This document shows, piece by piece, positions 8,355 to 17,594 of a stretch of DNA of 64,000 bases. Made by a program: the position numbers and the translations under genes. The stretch comes from Ruegeria_B marisflavi. Lineage in GTDB: Bacteria > Pseudomonadota > Alphaproteobacteria > Rhodobacterales > Rhodobacteraceae. The DNA is taken from the NCBI RefSeq assembly GCF_025673445.1, contig NZ_JAOVQN010000004.1, positions 62,001 through 126,000 of the forward strand, written 5' to 3'. Every line of letters starts with the position of its first letter. The stretch's first letter is position 1. The notes beneath the pieces are model-generated. The model saw only the letters and a program-made list of their open reading frames with translations, did no database searches and was not told the origin of the DNA.

Positions 8355-8793
8355 GACGGCGAAGGTGCCGGGCGGCAAAGTGCCGGTCGCCCGCGTTGCC
8401 CAGCGCCTCGACCGCCGCGTCGGCGGCCATCCACAGCGCGGTATGGGCCGGTTCGGTCGGCGGTCCCAGGCGGCGTACCGGCCGGGCAGAGTAGATCAGA
8501 CAGATCTTTTCCGCCCACAGGTCGTATTCCGGCATATAGGTGAACCGCCGGAACGTGCCGACGCGCCGCGGTGCCGCGATCAGCCAGCCGGTTTCCTCAT
8601 AAACCTCGCGGTGCAGGGCGGTGATTGGCGATTCGCCCGGGTCGATGCCCCCGCCCGGCAGTTGCAGGTCCGGATCCGGATCCGTCTGGCACGTCAACAG
8701 CAGCGCATCACCGCGCGGCAACAGTGCATAGGCGCCAACCCGGCGGATATATGTCCGCCCCGGTTCCGGGGTTTCACCGAAACGTCTGATCAT
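8341..8793 (-). CDS. Nudix hydrolase
   Basis: A 150-residue Nudix enzyme. The Nudix box runs from Gly48 to Trp70 (GGIDPGESP, then REVYEETGW) and matches the consensus GX5EX7REUXEEXGU fully. It hydrolyses a nucleoside diphosphate linked to another moiety, with a divalent metal; the substrate cannot be read from sequence. It converges with the upstream response regulator gene (14-base overlap). It is one of three Nudix proteins in the window, the others being the CoA-pyrophosphatase type at 9844 and MutT at 48024. Confidence 0.82.
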   Translation of the reverse strand: MIRRFGETPEPGRTYIRRVGAYALLPRGDALLLTCQTDPDPDLQLPGGGIDPGESPITALHREVYEETGWLIAAPRRVGTFRRFTYMPEYDLWAEKICLIYSARPVRRLGPPTEPAHTALWMAADAAVEALGNAGDRHFAARHLRRLRDR

Positions 8794-8870
8794 GTAAGGC
8801 CCCTTTCAACGCGGCTTGTCCGACCCTATATGGTCGCGATATGCCAAGACCTGGCGTACAAGGAAACCCC

Positions 8871-9851
8871 ATGACTATCGGAACCAAAATCGCGTGGGAC
8901 GACACGGTCCTGCCTTTTCAGTTGGATTTGCCCCAGATGCGCGGCCGTATCGCCCGGCTTGACGGGGTTCTCGAGGGCGTCCTGAAACAGCACGACTACC
9001 CACCCGTGGTCGAGGCGCTGGTGGCCGAAATGGCCCTGTTGACCGCGCTAATCGGCCAGACGATCAAGCTGCGCTGGAAACTGTCGCTTCAGGTGCAGTC
9101 GAACGGCCCGGTGCGGATGATCGCCACCGACTATTACGCCCCCAAGGTTGAGGGCGAACCGGCGCGCATCCGCGCCTATGCCAGTTTCGACCGCGACCGC
9201 CTGACCAACGAGGCGCCGTTTGCCCAGATCGGCAAGGGGTATTTCGCCATCCTGATCGACCAGGGCAAGGGCACCCAACCCTATCAGGGTATCACGCCGC
9301 TGGCGGGTGGATCGCTCAGCGCCTGTGCCGAGGCTTATTTCGCCCAGTCCGAACAATTGCCCACGCGGTTCGTGCTGCGGTTTGGCAAGTCCATCGAACC
9401 GGGTGTGCCCGAACACTGGCGCGCCGGGGGCATCATGCTGCAACACATGCCCACGGCGTCACCCTTTGCCGCCAGCGGTCCCGGCAATGGCGATATCCTG
9501 AGCGCCGACGATCTTGTCGATGGCGAAGAGGGCGAGAACTGGAACCGCGTCAATATCCTGCTCGACACCGTCGAAGAGTTGGAGCTGATCGGGCCGGCCC
9601 TACCGCCGACCGACTTGCTGGTGCGGCTGTTCCACGAGGAACAGCCGCGCGTTTACGATTCGCAATCGGTTCGCTTCGGCTGCACCTGTTCCGTCGACCG
9701 GGTACGCCAGAGCCTGTCGATCTATTCGCAAAAGGACATCGGCCATATGACGACCGAGGACGGCATGGTCACCGCCGATTGCCAGTTCTGCGGCGCCCAT
9801 TACGTTCTGGACCCCGAGAGCCTCGGGTTCGAGGCGAACCAGGGTGAATGA
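8871..9851 (+). CDS. hslO: Hsp33 redox-regulated holdase chaperone
   Basis: A 326-residue Hsp33. The C-terminal redox switch has the four zinc-binding cysteines as CTC (in FGCTCSVDR) and CQFC (in DCQFCGAHY), so the CxC-CxxC arrangement is intact. Under oxidative and heat stress the cysteines form disulfides, zinc leaves, and the protein becomes an active holdase that hands clients to DnaK. The N-terminal domain motif EALVAEMALLTALIG is typical. The ATG at 8871 follows AAGGAAACCCC. The gene overlaps the next Nudix gene by 8 bases. Confidence 0.92.
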   Translation: MTIGTKIAWDDTVLPFQLDLPQMRGRIARLDGVLEGVLKQHDYPPVVEALVAEMALLTALIGQTIKLRWKLSLQVQSNGPVRMIATDYYAPKVEGEPARIRAYASFDRDRLTNEAPFAQIGKGYFAILIDQGKGTQPYQGITPLAGGSLSACAEAYFAQSEQLPTRFVLRFGKSIEPGVPEHWRAGGIMLQHMPTASPFAASGPGNGDILSADDLVDGEEGENWNRVNILLDTVEELELIGPALPPTDLLVRLFHEEQPRVYDSQSVRFGCTCSVDRVRQSLSIYSQKDIGHMTTEDGMVTADCQFCGAHYVLDPESLGFEANQGE

Positions 9852-10443
9852 CACGGTCGCCTCTCTGCTGGCGGCGCTGTCGCGGCCGGGGCCGGGGTCG
9901 AGCGATTTCGACCTGAACCCCGGCACCGTCCTGCCCGAGGGGCGCAAGCTACGCCCGGCCGGGGTGCTGGTGCCGGTCACGCTGGCGCAGGGTGCGCCGC
10001 GGGTGATCCTGACCAAACGTTCCTCGGCGTTGAAACACCATCCCGGCCAGATCGCCTTTCCCGGCGGCAAGCAGGACGAGGGCGATGCCGATGTGATCGC
10101 CGCCGCCCTGCGCGAGGCGCATGAGGAAATCGGCCTGCCGCGCGATCTGCCGCAGGTGCTGGGCACGTTGCCCGCGCATGAAACCGTGACCTCGTTCATG
10201 GTGACGCCGGTGGTGGCCGTGATCGAGCACGGGTTCGACATCCGGCCCGAGCCGGGCGAGGTCGAAGAGGTGTTTACCGTTCCCCTGTCTCATCTCATGG
10301 CGCCGGGGAAATACTCGGTCCAGTCGCGCCGCTGGCGCGGACAGCGGCGGCATTACTATACTGTGCCCTGGGGCCCCTATTACATCTGGGGCGCGACCGC
10401 GCGGATGCTGCGCGGGCTGGCAGCAAGGATGCAGGACGAATGA
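9844..10443 (+). CDS. CoA pyrophosphatase-type Nudix hydrolase
   Basis: A 199-residue Nudix protein with the extra motif LTKRSSALKHHPGQIAFPGG before the box, which marks the NudL/NUDT7-8 type that cleaves coenzyme A to phosphopantetheine and adenosine 3',5'-bisphosphate. The Nudix box continues GGKQDEGD and REAHEEIGL. Translation starts at GTG 9844, inside the last codons of hslO, and the stop overlaps the next ATG in an ATGA. This makes hslO, this gene and the tRNA nucleotidyltransferase a tightly coupled three-gene operon. The substrate is inferred from family membership. Confidence 0.85.
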   Translation: MNDTVASLLAALSRPGPGSSDFDLNPGTVLPEGRKLRPAGVLVPVTLAQGAPRVILTKRSSALKHHPGQIAFPGGKQDEGDADVIAAALREAHEEIGLPRDLPQVLGTLPAHETVTSFMVTPVVAVIEHGFDIRPEPGEVEEVFTVPLSHLMAPGKYSVQSRRWRGQRRHYYTVPWGPYYIWGATARMLRGLAARMQDE

Positions 10444-11591
10444 AGATCACCGACCCCTGGCTGACCCACAAGGCGACGCAGGCGGTCTGCCGGGCCCTCA
10501 CCGATGGCGGCGCGCAGGCGCTATTTGTTGGCGGTTGCGTGCGCAACGCGCTGCTTGGCGCCCCGGTCAGTGATGTCGACATCGCCACCGACGCCCGGCC
10601 CGAACGGGTGATGGATCTGGCCCAGGCGGCCGGGATCAAGGTGATCCCGACCGGGATCGAACATGGTACCGTGACGCTGGTCAAAGGCGGTATTCCGCAC
10701 GAGGTCACCACCTTTCGCCGCGATGTGGAAACCGACGGGCGCCGTGCGGTGGTGGCATTTTCGGATTCGCTGCACGAGGATGCCGCGCGGCGCGATTTTA
10801 CCATGAACGCGCTTTATGCCCGGCCGGACGGCAGCATTCTGGACCCGCTCGATGGCCTACCCGACCTGCAAGCGCGCCGGGTCCGGTTTATCGGCAATGC
10901 CACCGACCGCATCCGCGAGGATTACCTGCGCTCGCTGCGCTATTTCCGCTTTCATGCCTGGTATGGCGATGACGGGGCCGGGTTCGATGGTGATGCGCTG
11001 GCCGCAATTGCCGCCAATCTCGACGGGCTGACCCGGCTGTCGCGTGAACGGGTCGGGGCCGAACTGCTGAAGCTGCTCGGCGCCCCCGATCCGTCGCCCG
11101 CGCTGGCGGTGATGCGCACGACTGGGGTGCTGGCGCAGATCCTGCCCGGCGCGGACGACCGCGCGCTTGCCCCGCTGGTCCATCTCGAAGGCGATCTGCC
11201 TGCCGATCCAATCCGCCGCCTTGCCACGCTGGGCGAACCCGAAGTGATGGAGAACCTGCGGCTGAGCAAGGCGCAGATGACGGCGCTGGCCCGGTTGCGG
11301 GCAGCGGTGCCGGGCGCCGCCACGCCGGGGGAACTTGGTCACGAATTAGGGATCGCTGCCGCCCGCGATGCCTTGCTGCTGCGCGCCGCACTTCTGGAAA
11401 CGCCCTTTGATCCCGCTTGCCTGACCGAGGTGGAGCGCGGCGCGGCGGCCATTTTTCCCATATCGGCCAAGGACTTGATGCCTGCCTATTCCGGCAAGGC
11501 GCTGGGCGAAAAATTGGCACAACTCAAGTCGCGCTGGATTTCGTCTGGCTTCACACTTGACCGCGCGGCGCTGTTGTCCGACCAATTTTGA
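10440..11591 (+). CDS. CCA-adding tRNA nucleotidyltransferase / poly(A) polymerase family
   Basis: A 383-residue class II nucleotidyltransferase. The head domain has FVGGCVRNALLG (residues 29-40) and the catalytic carboxylates in DVDIAT (46-51); the segment DFTMNALYARPDG and the RNA-binding domain beginning near DYLRSLRYFRFHAWY follow. In a genome with one such gene it repairs or builds the 3' CCA end of tRNAs; a poly(A) polymerase paralog would look similar. Start and upstream stop overlap as ATGA. The reading frame ends 4 bases before a short spacer that leads to the ABC exporter leader. Confidence 0.85.
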   Translation: MKITDPWLTHKATQAVCRALTDGGAQALFVGGCVRNALLGAPVSDVDIATDARPERVMDLAQAAGIKVIPTGIEHGTVTLVKGGIPHEVTTFRRDVETDGRRAVVAFSDSLHEDAARRDFTMNALYARPDGSILDPLDGLPDLQARRVRFIGNATDRIREDYLRSLRYFRFHAWYGDDGAGFDGDALAAIAANLDGLTRLSRERVGAELLKLLGAPDPSPALAVMRTTGVLAQILPGADDRALAPLVHLEGDLPADPIRRLATLGEPEVMENLRLSKAQMTALARLRAAVPGAATPGELGHELGIAAARDALLLRAALLETPFDPACLTEVERGAAAIFPISAKDLMPAYSGKALGEKLAQLKSRWISSGFTLDRAALLSDQF

Positions 11592-11667
11592 CGCAAGGTC
11601 AAGACTTTCCCTCGTGACAGACCGGTCCATTTCCGATTACGGTCGGCCCTGAAACCTGACAGGAGGG

Positions 11668-11700
11668 ATGCGAATGTATTACGGGCTCTGGTTCGGCTAA
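11668..11700 (+). CDS. Putative leader peptide MRMYYGLWFG
   Basis: A 10-codon open frame (8 codons if the ATG at 11674 is used) with a very strong ribosome site: AGGAGGG at 11661-11667 is ideally spaced for ATG 11674. The product is rich in aromatic residues (two Tyr, one Trp, one Phe). It lies 88 bases upstream of the first exporter gene, and its stop codon is the loop of a hairpin. Together this looks like a regulatory leader peptide of attenuation type. I know no matching family, and it could be an unused ribosome site. Confidence 0.4.
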   Translation: MRMYYGLWFG

Positions 11701-11744
11701 GCCGGAATAACCGACCCGTTTGGGGTGGTGTTCCGCACGCCGCC
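11690..11744 (+). promoter_or_regulatory. Two hairpins in the exporter leader
   Basis: Hairpin 1 pairs GGTT (11690-11693) with AACC (11709-11712) and CGGC (11694-11697) with GCCG (11701-11704), with the leader stop codon TAA as the loop. Hairpin 2 pairs GGTGGTGT (11724-11731) with ACGCCGCC (11737-11744) over 8 bp including two G-U pairs. No long T-tract follows directly; CATTTT comes 8 bases later. A role in attenuation or in control of translation is inferred. Confidence 0.4.
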
Positions 11745-11788
11745 TGCTTCGCATTTTCCAAGATTTCCGCTCAGTTGGAGCATACGTC

Positions 11789-13627
11789 ATGTTTCGCTAT
11801 TTCGAGAATCTCGTCGATCCTTTCATCGCCTATGACGAGACCGATACACCGCCCACCCGCCTGTGGCCTTTTCTGCTGGACTACTCTCGCCCGTTCCTGC
11901 GGGTCTTTTTCTGGACCGCGCTGTTGTCTGTCATCGTGGCCGGGGTCGAGATTGCGCTGATCTATTACATGGGCCGCGTCGTCGATGTGCTGAACGGTGA
12001 ACCGATCGAGGTCTGGGCGCAGTACGGTACCGAGTTCATCGTGCTGGCGCTGTTCGTCTTGCTGATCCGGCCCGCGCTGCATGTGGCCGATGTGCTGCTT
12101 TTGAACAACGCGATCCTGCCCAATTTCGGAACCCTGATCCGCTGGCGGGCGCACAAGCACGTTTTGCGCCAGTCGGTCGGCTGGTTCGAGAACGATTTTG
12201 CCGGGCGTATTGCCAACCGGATCATGCAGACCCCGCCCGCCGCGGGCGAGGTGATCTTTCAGGTGTTCGACGCGATCTCGTTTTCGTTGGCCTATCTTCT
12301 GGGCGCGGCGGTCTTGCTGATGGCCGCCGATATCCGGCTGTTGCTGCCGCTTTTGATCTGGTTCGCGCTTTACGCGCTGCTGGTGCGCTGGACCATCCGG
12401 CGGGTGGGGCCTGCGTCGCAGGCCGCTTCTGACGCGCGCTCGACCGTGACCGGGCGGGTGGTGGACAGCTATACCAACATCCACTCGGTCAAGATGTTCG
12501 CCCACAGCAATCATGAGCTCGAATACGCCCGCGCGGCGATCGAGGAAACCCGCCGCACCTTTCAGGTGGAGATGCGGATCTTTACCATCATGGACGTTGT
12601 TCTGGTCACATTGAACGGGCTCTTGATCGTTGGCGTGGTCGGCTGGGCCATCGCACTCTGGATGCAGGGACAGGCAAGCGTCGGCGTCGTCGCCGCCGCT
12701 TCGGCCCTGACCCTGCGGCTAAATGCGATGACCGGCTGGATCATGTGGGCTTTGACCAGCTTCTTCCGGCAGTTGGGCGTTGTGGCCGAAGGGATGCAGA
12801 CCATCGCACAGCCCATCGACCTGGTCGATGCGCCCGGCGCGGCTCCTCTGCGGTTGACCGAGGGTCGGATCGAGTTGCAGCAGCTTTCGCATCACTACGG
12901 GCGGGGCGCGGGCGGGCTCGACCGCATCGACCTGACCATCGCGCCGGGCGAAAAGATCGGCCTGATCGGCCGGTCGGGCGCGGGAAAGTCGACGCTGGTC
13001 AAGCTGCTGCTCAGGTTCTACGACCCCGACAGCGGCCGGATCCTGATCGACGGTCAGGATATCGCCCGGGTAACACAGGACAGCCTGCGCAGCCATATCG
13101 GCATGGTACAGCAGGACAGCGCGCTGTTGCATCGCTCGGTGCGGGACAACATCCTCTATGGTCGTCCCGACGCCACCGAGGAAGAGATGCTTGCCGCCGC
13201 CAGACAGGCCGAGGCGCATGACTTCATCCTCGATCTCGAAGACCCGCAGGGCAGGCGCGGATATGACGCGCATGTGGGCGAACGGGGTGTCAAGCTGAGC
13301 GGGGGCCAACGGCAGCGGGTGACGCTGGCGCGGGTGATCCTGAAGGACGCGCCGATCCTCCTGTTGGACGAGGCGACCAGCGCGCTAGATTCCGAAGTCG
13401 AGGCCGCCATTCAGGACACGCTCTATGGCATGATGCAGGGAAAGACGGTGATTGCCATCGCGCACCGGCTCAGCACCATCGCGCAGATGGACCGTATCCT
13501 GGTGCTGGATCAGGGCCATATCGTCGAGGAAGGCACTCATGCCGACCTCTTGGCGCGCGACGGGGTCTATGCGCAGTTCTGGGCGCGTCAGTCGGGCGGG
13601 TTCCTCAACACCGAGGCCGCCGAATGA
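11789..13627 (+). CDS. ABC exporter half-transporter, subunit 1
   Basis: A 612-residue fusion of a six-helix membrane domain (about residues 30-330) with a nucleotide-binding domain (about 365-605). The ATPase part has Walker A GRSGAGKST, signature LSGGQRQR, Walker B ILLLDEAT with its catalytic Glu, and the H-loop in AIAHRLST, so it is catalytically complete. It is of the MsbA/multidrug exporter type and would sit in the inner membrane. The stop overlaps the next gene in an ATGA, and that gene encodes a homologous half-transporter, so a heterodimer is likely. The substrate is not evident; lipid, peptide or drug export are all possible. ATG 11789 is used because the frame upstream runs through the leader hairpins. 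Confidence 0.88.
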   Translation: MFRYFENLVDPFIAYDETDTPPTRLWPFLLDYSRPFLRVFFWTALLSVIVAGVEIALIYYMGRVVDVLNGEPIEVWAQYGTEFIVLALFVLLIRPALHVADVLLLNNAILPNFGTLIRWRAHKHVLRQSVGWFENDFAGRIANRIMQTPPAAGEVIFQVFDAISFSLAYLLGAAVLLMAADIRLLLPLLIWFALYALLVRWTIRRVGPASQAASDARSTVTGRVVDSYTNIHSVKMFAHSNHELEYARAAIEETRRTFQVEMRIFTIMDVVLVTLNGLLIVGVVGWAIALWMQGQASVGVVAAASALTLRLNAMTGWIMWALTSFFRQLGVVAEGMQTIAQPIDLVDAPGAAPLRLTEGRIELQQLSHHYGRGAGGLDRIDLTIAPGEKIGLIGRSGAGKSTLVKLLLRFYDPDSGRILIDGQDIARVTQDSLRSHIGMVQQDSALLHRSVRDNILYGRPDATEEEMLAAARQAEAHDFILDLEDPQGRRGYDAHVGERGVKLSGGQRQRVTLARVILKDAPILLLDEATSALDSEVEAAIQDTLYGMMQGKTVIAIAHRLSTIAQMDRILVLDQGHIVEEGTHADLLARDGVYAQFWARQSGGFLNTEAAE

Positions 13628-15456
13628 GGCTGGCCGACCTTATCGACCCGTTCCGTGAGACGGACACGCCCCCGCCGCAACGGCTGGGGGCGTTCATCCG
13701 CTGGTGCCTGACCGGGGCCTGGCCCGTGCTGTTTGCAGCGGCGGCCTTTTCGGCCCTTGCGGGCATGTTCGAGGCGGGTACGGCCTGGATTCTGGGTCAG
13801 GTCATCGACACCGCCGTCGACAGCGGGCCGGGGGGCGTCTTAAGCGCCGAAAATCTTGGCCCGGTCCTGTGGGCGGCGGCGTTCTTCATGCTGATCCGCC
13901 CCGCGGCCTTTGGCCTCTCGGCCCTGTCGAACAACTATATTGTCATGCCGAACATCACGCCGCTGGTACTGGCGCGGCTGAACCGATGGACGCTGGGCCA
14001 GTCGGTCAGCTATTTCGACGACGATTTCGCTGGCCGCATCGCCCAGAAACAGATGCAGACGGCCAATGCCCTGGCCTCGGTCGTGTCGGAAACCATCAGC
14101 GCCGTCGTCTTTGCCCTAGCCTCGCTGGCGGGCAGCCTTGTGCTTTTGGGGGCAATCCATCCTTTGGTCATGGTGCCCTTTGTCCTGTGGCTGGGGGTCT
14201 ATTTCACCCTGGTTCGCTGGTATCTGCCGCGCATCCGCAAGCGGTCGGCGGCGCGGGCGGGGGCGCGGGCGATGGTGTCGGGGCAGGTGGTGGACACCAT
14301 CACCAATATCAAGACGGTCAAGCTGTTCGCCCATGCCACGCAAGAAGACAGCGCCGCGCGCAAGACCATGGTCGAGTTGCGCGAACGCTCGCTGGATTTC
14401 GGGCGGCTTTCGGCCAGTTTCCGGTTCATCTTGATGTTTCTGGCGGGTGTCCTGCCGGTATTGCTGATCGGGGCGACGCTGTTCCTGTGGCAGGGCGGAC
14501 AGGCCAGCGCGGGCGATATCGTGGCGGCGGGCTCTGTCTCGGTCAGGATCGCGCAGATGACTGGCTGGGTCAGCTTCACGCTGATGGGGCTCTACGCCAA
14601 TGTGGGCGAGGTCGAGAACGGCATGCACACCCTGGCCAAGGTGGTGCGGATCGAGGATGCGCGCGGTGCCACCGAACTGGCCGTGATCCGAGGCGAGATC
14701 GTGTTCGACGATGTAGGGTTCGCTTATGGCCGCGAAACCGGCGGGGTCGAGGCGCTGAACCTCACCATCGCACCGGGAGAGAAGCTGGGCATAGTCGGTG
14801 CCTCGGGGGCAGGCAAATCGACGCTCGTGTCGCTGCTGCTCAGGCTCTATGACGCCGAAACCGGTACGATCCGCATCGATGGCCAGGATATCGCGACCGT
14901 GACACAAGACAGCCTGCGCCGCCAGATCGGCACGGTCACGCAGGAGACCGCTATGTTCAACCGCTCGGCCCGCGACAACATCAAGTATGGCCGCCCCGAG
15001 GCCACCGAAGAGCAGATGATCGCCGCCGCCAAAAAGGCAGAGGCGCATGAGTTTATCCAGTCACTCGCGGATGCGCGCGGGCGCACCGGCTATGATGCGC
15101 ATCTGGGCGAACGGGGGGTCAAGCTGAGCGGCGGTCAGCGGCAGCGCATCGCGCTGGCCCGCGCCATCCTCAAGGATGCGCCGATCCTGGTTCTGGACGA
15201 GGCCACCAGCGCGCTTGACAGCGAGGTCGAGGCCTCGATCCAGACCGCGCTGCACCGGGTGATGGAGGGCAAGACGGTGCTGGCCATAGCGCACCGCCTG
15301 TCGACCCTGTCCGAAATGGACCGGATCGTGGTGCTGGATCAGGGCCGCATCGTCGAAAGCGGCAGTCACGATGCGCTTTTGTCCAAGAACGGGCTTTACG
15401 CCCGGTTCTGGCATCGCCAGTCGGGCGGGTTTATCCGGACCGAGGCGGCGGAGTAG
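13624..15456 (+). CDS. ABC exporter half-transporter, subunit 2
   Basis: A 610-residue partner of the previous gene with the same plan: membrane domain first, then an ATPase with GASGAGKST, LSGGQRQR, ILVLDEAT and AIAHRLST. Both subunits end in nearly the same way (RQSGGF then TEAAE), and both contain matching segments such as YFDDDFAGRI/WFENDFAGRI, so they arose by tandem duplication. Since both ATP sites look canonical, this is not the classical asymmetric pair with one degenerate site. Start and upstream stop overlap by 4 bases. Confidence 0.88.
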   Translation: MRLADLIDPFRETDTPPPQRLGAFIRWCLTGAWPVLFAAAAFSALAGMFEAGTAWILGQVIDTAVDSGPGGVLSAENLGPVLWAAAFFMLIRPAAFGLSALSNNYIVMPNITPLVLARLNRWTLGQSVSYFDDDFAGRIAQKQMQTANALASVVSETISAVVFALASLAGSLVLLGAIHPLVMVPFVLWLGVYFTLVRWYLPRIRKRSAARAGARAMVSGQVVDTITNIKTVKLFAHATQEDSAARKTMVELRERSLDFGRLSASFRFILMFLAGVLPVLLIGATLFLWQGGQASAGDIVAAGSVSVRIAQMTGWVSFTLMGLYANVGEVENGMHTLAKVVRIEDARGATELAVIRGEIVFDDVGFAYGRETGGVEALNLTIAPGEKLGIVGASGAGKSTLVSLLLRLYDAETGTIRIDGQDIATVTQDSLRRQIGTVTQETAMFNRSARDNIKYGRPEATEEQMIAAAKKAEAHEFIQSLADARGRTGYDAHLGERGVKLSGGQRQRIALARAILKDAPILVLDEATSALDSEVEASIQTALHRVMEGKTVLAIAHRLSTLSEMDRIVVLDQGRIVESGSHDALLSKNGLYARFWHRQSGGFIRTEAAE

Positions 15457-15495
15457 GGGCTTTCCCGGCGCCGCGCGCCCCTGTATCAGGCAGCC

Positions 15496-16728
15496 ATGAC
15501 ACAGGAAATCACCATCACCCGGTTGGGCCATCAGGGCGACGGTATCGCCCCCGGACCGATCTATGTGCCGCGCGCCCTGCCGGGCGAGGTGGTCAGCGGC
15601 ACGCCCGAGGGCGACACGCTGGCCGACATGCGGGTTGTTACCCCCTCGCCGCACCGGGTTTCGCCACCCTGCCGCCATTACCGCGCCTGTGGTGGTTGTC
15701 AGTTGCAACATGCCTCGGACGCCTTTGTTGCCGACTGGAAACAAGAGGTGGTGCGCGCCGCGCTCGGCGCACAGGGGGTCGATGCCCCACTACGCCCGAT
15801 CCATACCTCGCCGCCGCAGTCACGCCGCCGGGCCACCATCGCCGTGCGCCGCACCAAGAAGGGCACGCTGACCGGGTTCCATGGCCGTGCCTCGGATGTG
15901 ATCACCGAAATCCCCGATTGCCAGCTCCTCGATCCAGCGCTGCTCGCAGCCATCCCGGTGGCCCAGGCGCTGGCGCTTTTGGGGGGCAGCCGCAAAGGGG
16001 TTCTGGCGGTCACGCTGACCCTGTCCGAGGCCGGGCTCGACGTGTCGGTCAGCGGCGGCAAGCCGCTCGATGGCCCGTTCGAGGCATCGCTGGCCCTGAT
16101 CGCCGAGCAGCACGGGTTGGCCCGGCTTGCCTGGGAGGGCGAGGTGATCGCCAGCCGCCATTCCCCGGTCCAGCGTTTTGGCAAGGCGAATGTCGTGCCG
16201 CCGCCCGGTGCATTTCTTCAGGCGACCAAAGACGGCGAGGCGGCGCTGCTTTCGGCCGTGCGCGAAATCGTGGGAAGTGCCAAACGCGTGGCTGACCTGT
16301 TTGCCGGCTGCGGCACCTTCTCGCTGCCGCTGGCCGAAACCGCCGAGGTGCACGCCGTCGAAGGCGAGGCCACGATGACCGCCGCGCTCGACCAAGGCTG
16401 GCGCCGGGCGCAAGGGCTGAAACGCCTCACGACCGAGGCGCGCGACCTGTTCCGCCGCCCGCTGCTGCCCGATGAGTTGAGCCGGTTCGACGCCGTGGTG
16501 CTGGACCCGCCCCGCGCCGGGGCAGAGGCACAGGTGGCCGAACTGGCCCGCGCCAAGCCGCCGGTTATCGCCTATGTCAGCTGTAATCCCGTCACTTTTG
16601 CCCGCGATGCCAAAACGCTGATCCAAGTCGGGTATCGCCTGAATTGGGTGCAGGTCGTCGACCAGTTCCGGTGGTCGGCGCATGTAGAGCTTGCAGCCTC
16701 CTTCTCGCTTGCCCATATCGGCGGTTGA
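15496..16728 (+). CDS. Class I SAM-dependent RNA (uracil-5-) methyltransferase, RlmD/TrmA type
   Basis: A 410-residue protein with an iron-sulfur motif CRHYRACGGC (Cys-x5-Cys-x2-Cys) near residue 59 and a likely fourth ligand in IPDCQLL, as in RlmD-type 23S rRNA m5U methyltransferases. The SAM-binding motif is ADLFAGCGTFSLPLA, the substrate motif VLDPPRAGA, and the catalytic cysteine lies in AYVSCNPVTF. The N-terminal TRAM-like part is short. Which uridine (23S U747/U1939 or tRNA) it modifies cannot be decided from sequence. The sodium channel gene starts 19 bases downstream. Confidence 0.85.
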   Translation: MTQEITITRLGHQGDGIAPGPIYVPRALPGEVVSGTPEGDTLADMRVVTPSPHRVSPPCRHYRACGGCQLQHASDAFVADWKQEVVRAALGAQGVDAPLRPIHTSPPQSRRRATIAVRRTKKGTLTGFHGRASDVITEIPDCQLLDPALLAAIPVAQALALLGGSRKGVLAVTLTLSEAGLDVSVSGGKPLDGPFEASLALIAEQHGLARLAWEGEVIASRHSPVQRFGKANVVPPPGAFLQATKDGEAALLSAVREIVGSAKRVADLFAGCGTFSLPLAETAEVHAVEGEATMTAALDQGWRRAQGLKRLTTEARDLFRRPLLPDELSRFDAVVLDPPRAGAEAQVAELARAKPPVIAYVSCNPVTFARDAKTLIQVGYRLNWVQVVDQFRWSAHVELAASFSLAHIGG

Positions 16729-16746
16729 GGAAAAGGAGCATTTGGC

Positions 16747-17532
16747 ATGCAGGTTCGCCAGCAGTTGCAGGCATTTATCGACCGTCCCCAATTCGGGCAG
16801 GTCATCACCCTTGTCATCATGGTCAACGCCGTGGTGCTGGGGATGGAAACCTCGCCCTATCTGATGCTGCACTGGGGCGGCCTGATCCTGGCGATCGACA
16901 ATGCTTGTCTTGCCATCTTCATCGCTGAAATCGGGCTGAAGCTGGCGGCACAAGGGCGGCGTTTCTTTACCAACGGCTGGAACCTTTTCGATTTTACCGT
17001 GGTCGCCATCGCGCTGGTCCCCAGCGCCGGCGGTCTCTCGGTCCTGCGGGCGCTGCGTATCCTGCGGGTACTTCGGGTGATCTCGGTCGCGCCGCGCCTG
17101 CGCCGCGTGGTCGAAGGCTTCATCACCGCGCTGCCCGGTATGGCCAGCGTGTTCCTGTTGATGACCATCATCTTCTATATCGGTGCGGTGATCGCCACCA
17201 AGCTCTTTGCCAGCAGCTTTCCCGACTGGTTCGGCGATCTGGGCCTGTCGGCCTATACGCTGTTCCAGATCATGACGCTGGAAAGCTGGTCGATGGGAAT
17301 CGTCCGCCCGGTGATGGAGGTCTACCCCTATGCCTGGCTGTTCTTTGTCCCCTTCATCATGATCACAACGTTTGCGGTGGTAAACCTGCTGGTGGGCCTC
17401 ATCGTCAACTCGATGCAGGACGCCCATCATGCCGAAGACGGCGTGCGCACCGATGCCTATCGCGACGAAGTGCTGACACGTTTGGATCAGATCGAAACTC
17501 GTATTAAGATACTCGGCGAAACCAAAAAGTGA
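16747..17532 (+). CDS. Voltage-gated sodium channel of the NaChBac/NavSp type
   Basis: A 261-residue six-helix ion channel. S4 carries the regularly spaced arginines in LRALRILRVLRVISVAPRL. The pore loop contains TLESWSM, the selectivity filter of bacterial sodium channels such as NavAb and NavMs, and S6 is FVPFIMITTFAVVNLLVGLIV. The tail after S6 is acidic and then heptad-like (LDQIETRIKIL), the four-helix coiled coil that holds the tetramer together. The protein closely resembles my memory of NavSp1 from Silicibacter (Ruegeria) pomeroyi. Likely roles are sodium entry coupled to motility or pH homeostasis, as proposed for alkaliphile homologs. AAGGAG lies 8 bases before the ATG. Confidence 0.93.
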   Translation: MQVRQQLQAFIDRPQFGQVITLVIMVNAVVLGMETSPYLMLHWGGLILAIDNACLAIFIAEIGLKLAAQGRRFFTNGWNLFDFTVVAIALVPSAGGLSVLRALRILRVLRVISVAPRLRRVVEGFITALPGMASVFLLMTIIFYIGAVIATKLFASSFPDWFGDLGLSAYTLFQIMTLESWSMGIVRPVMEVYPYAWLFFVPFIMITTFAVVNLLVGLIVNSMQDAHHAEDGVRTDAYRDEVLTRLDQIETRIKILGETKK

Positions 17533-17594
17533 TTTTGCAATTCCGGGATTCGCCGCTATGCGGTGGCTCAAACAAACATAGGGCAGTGAGAACA

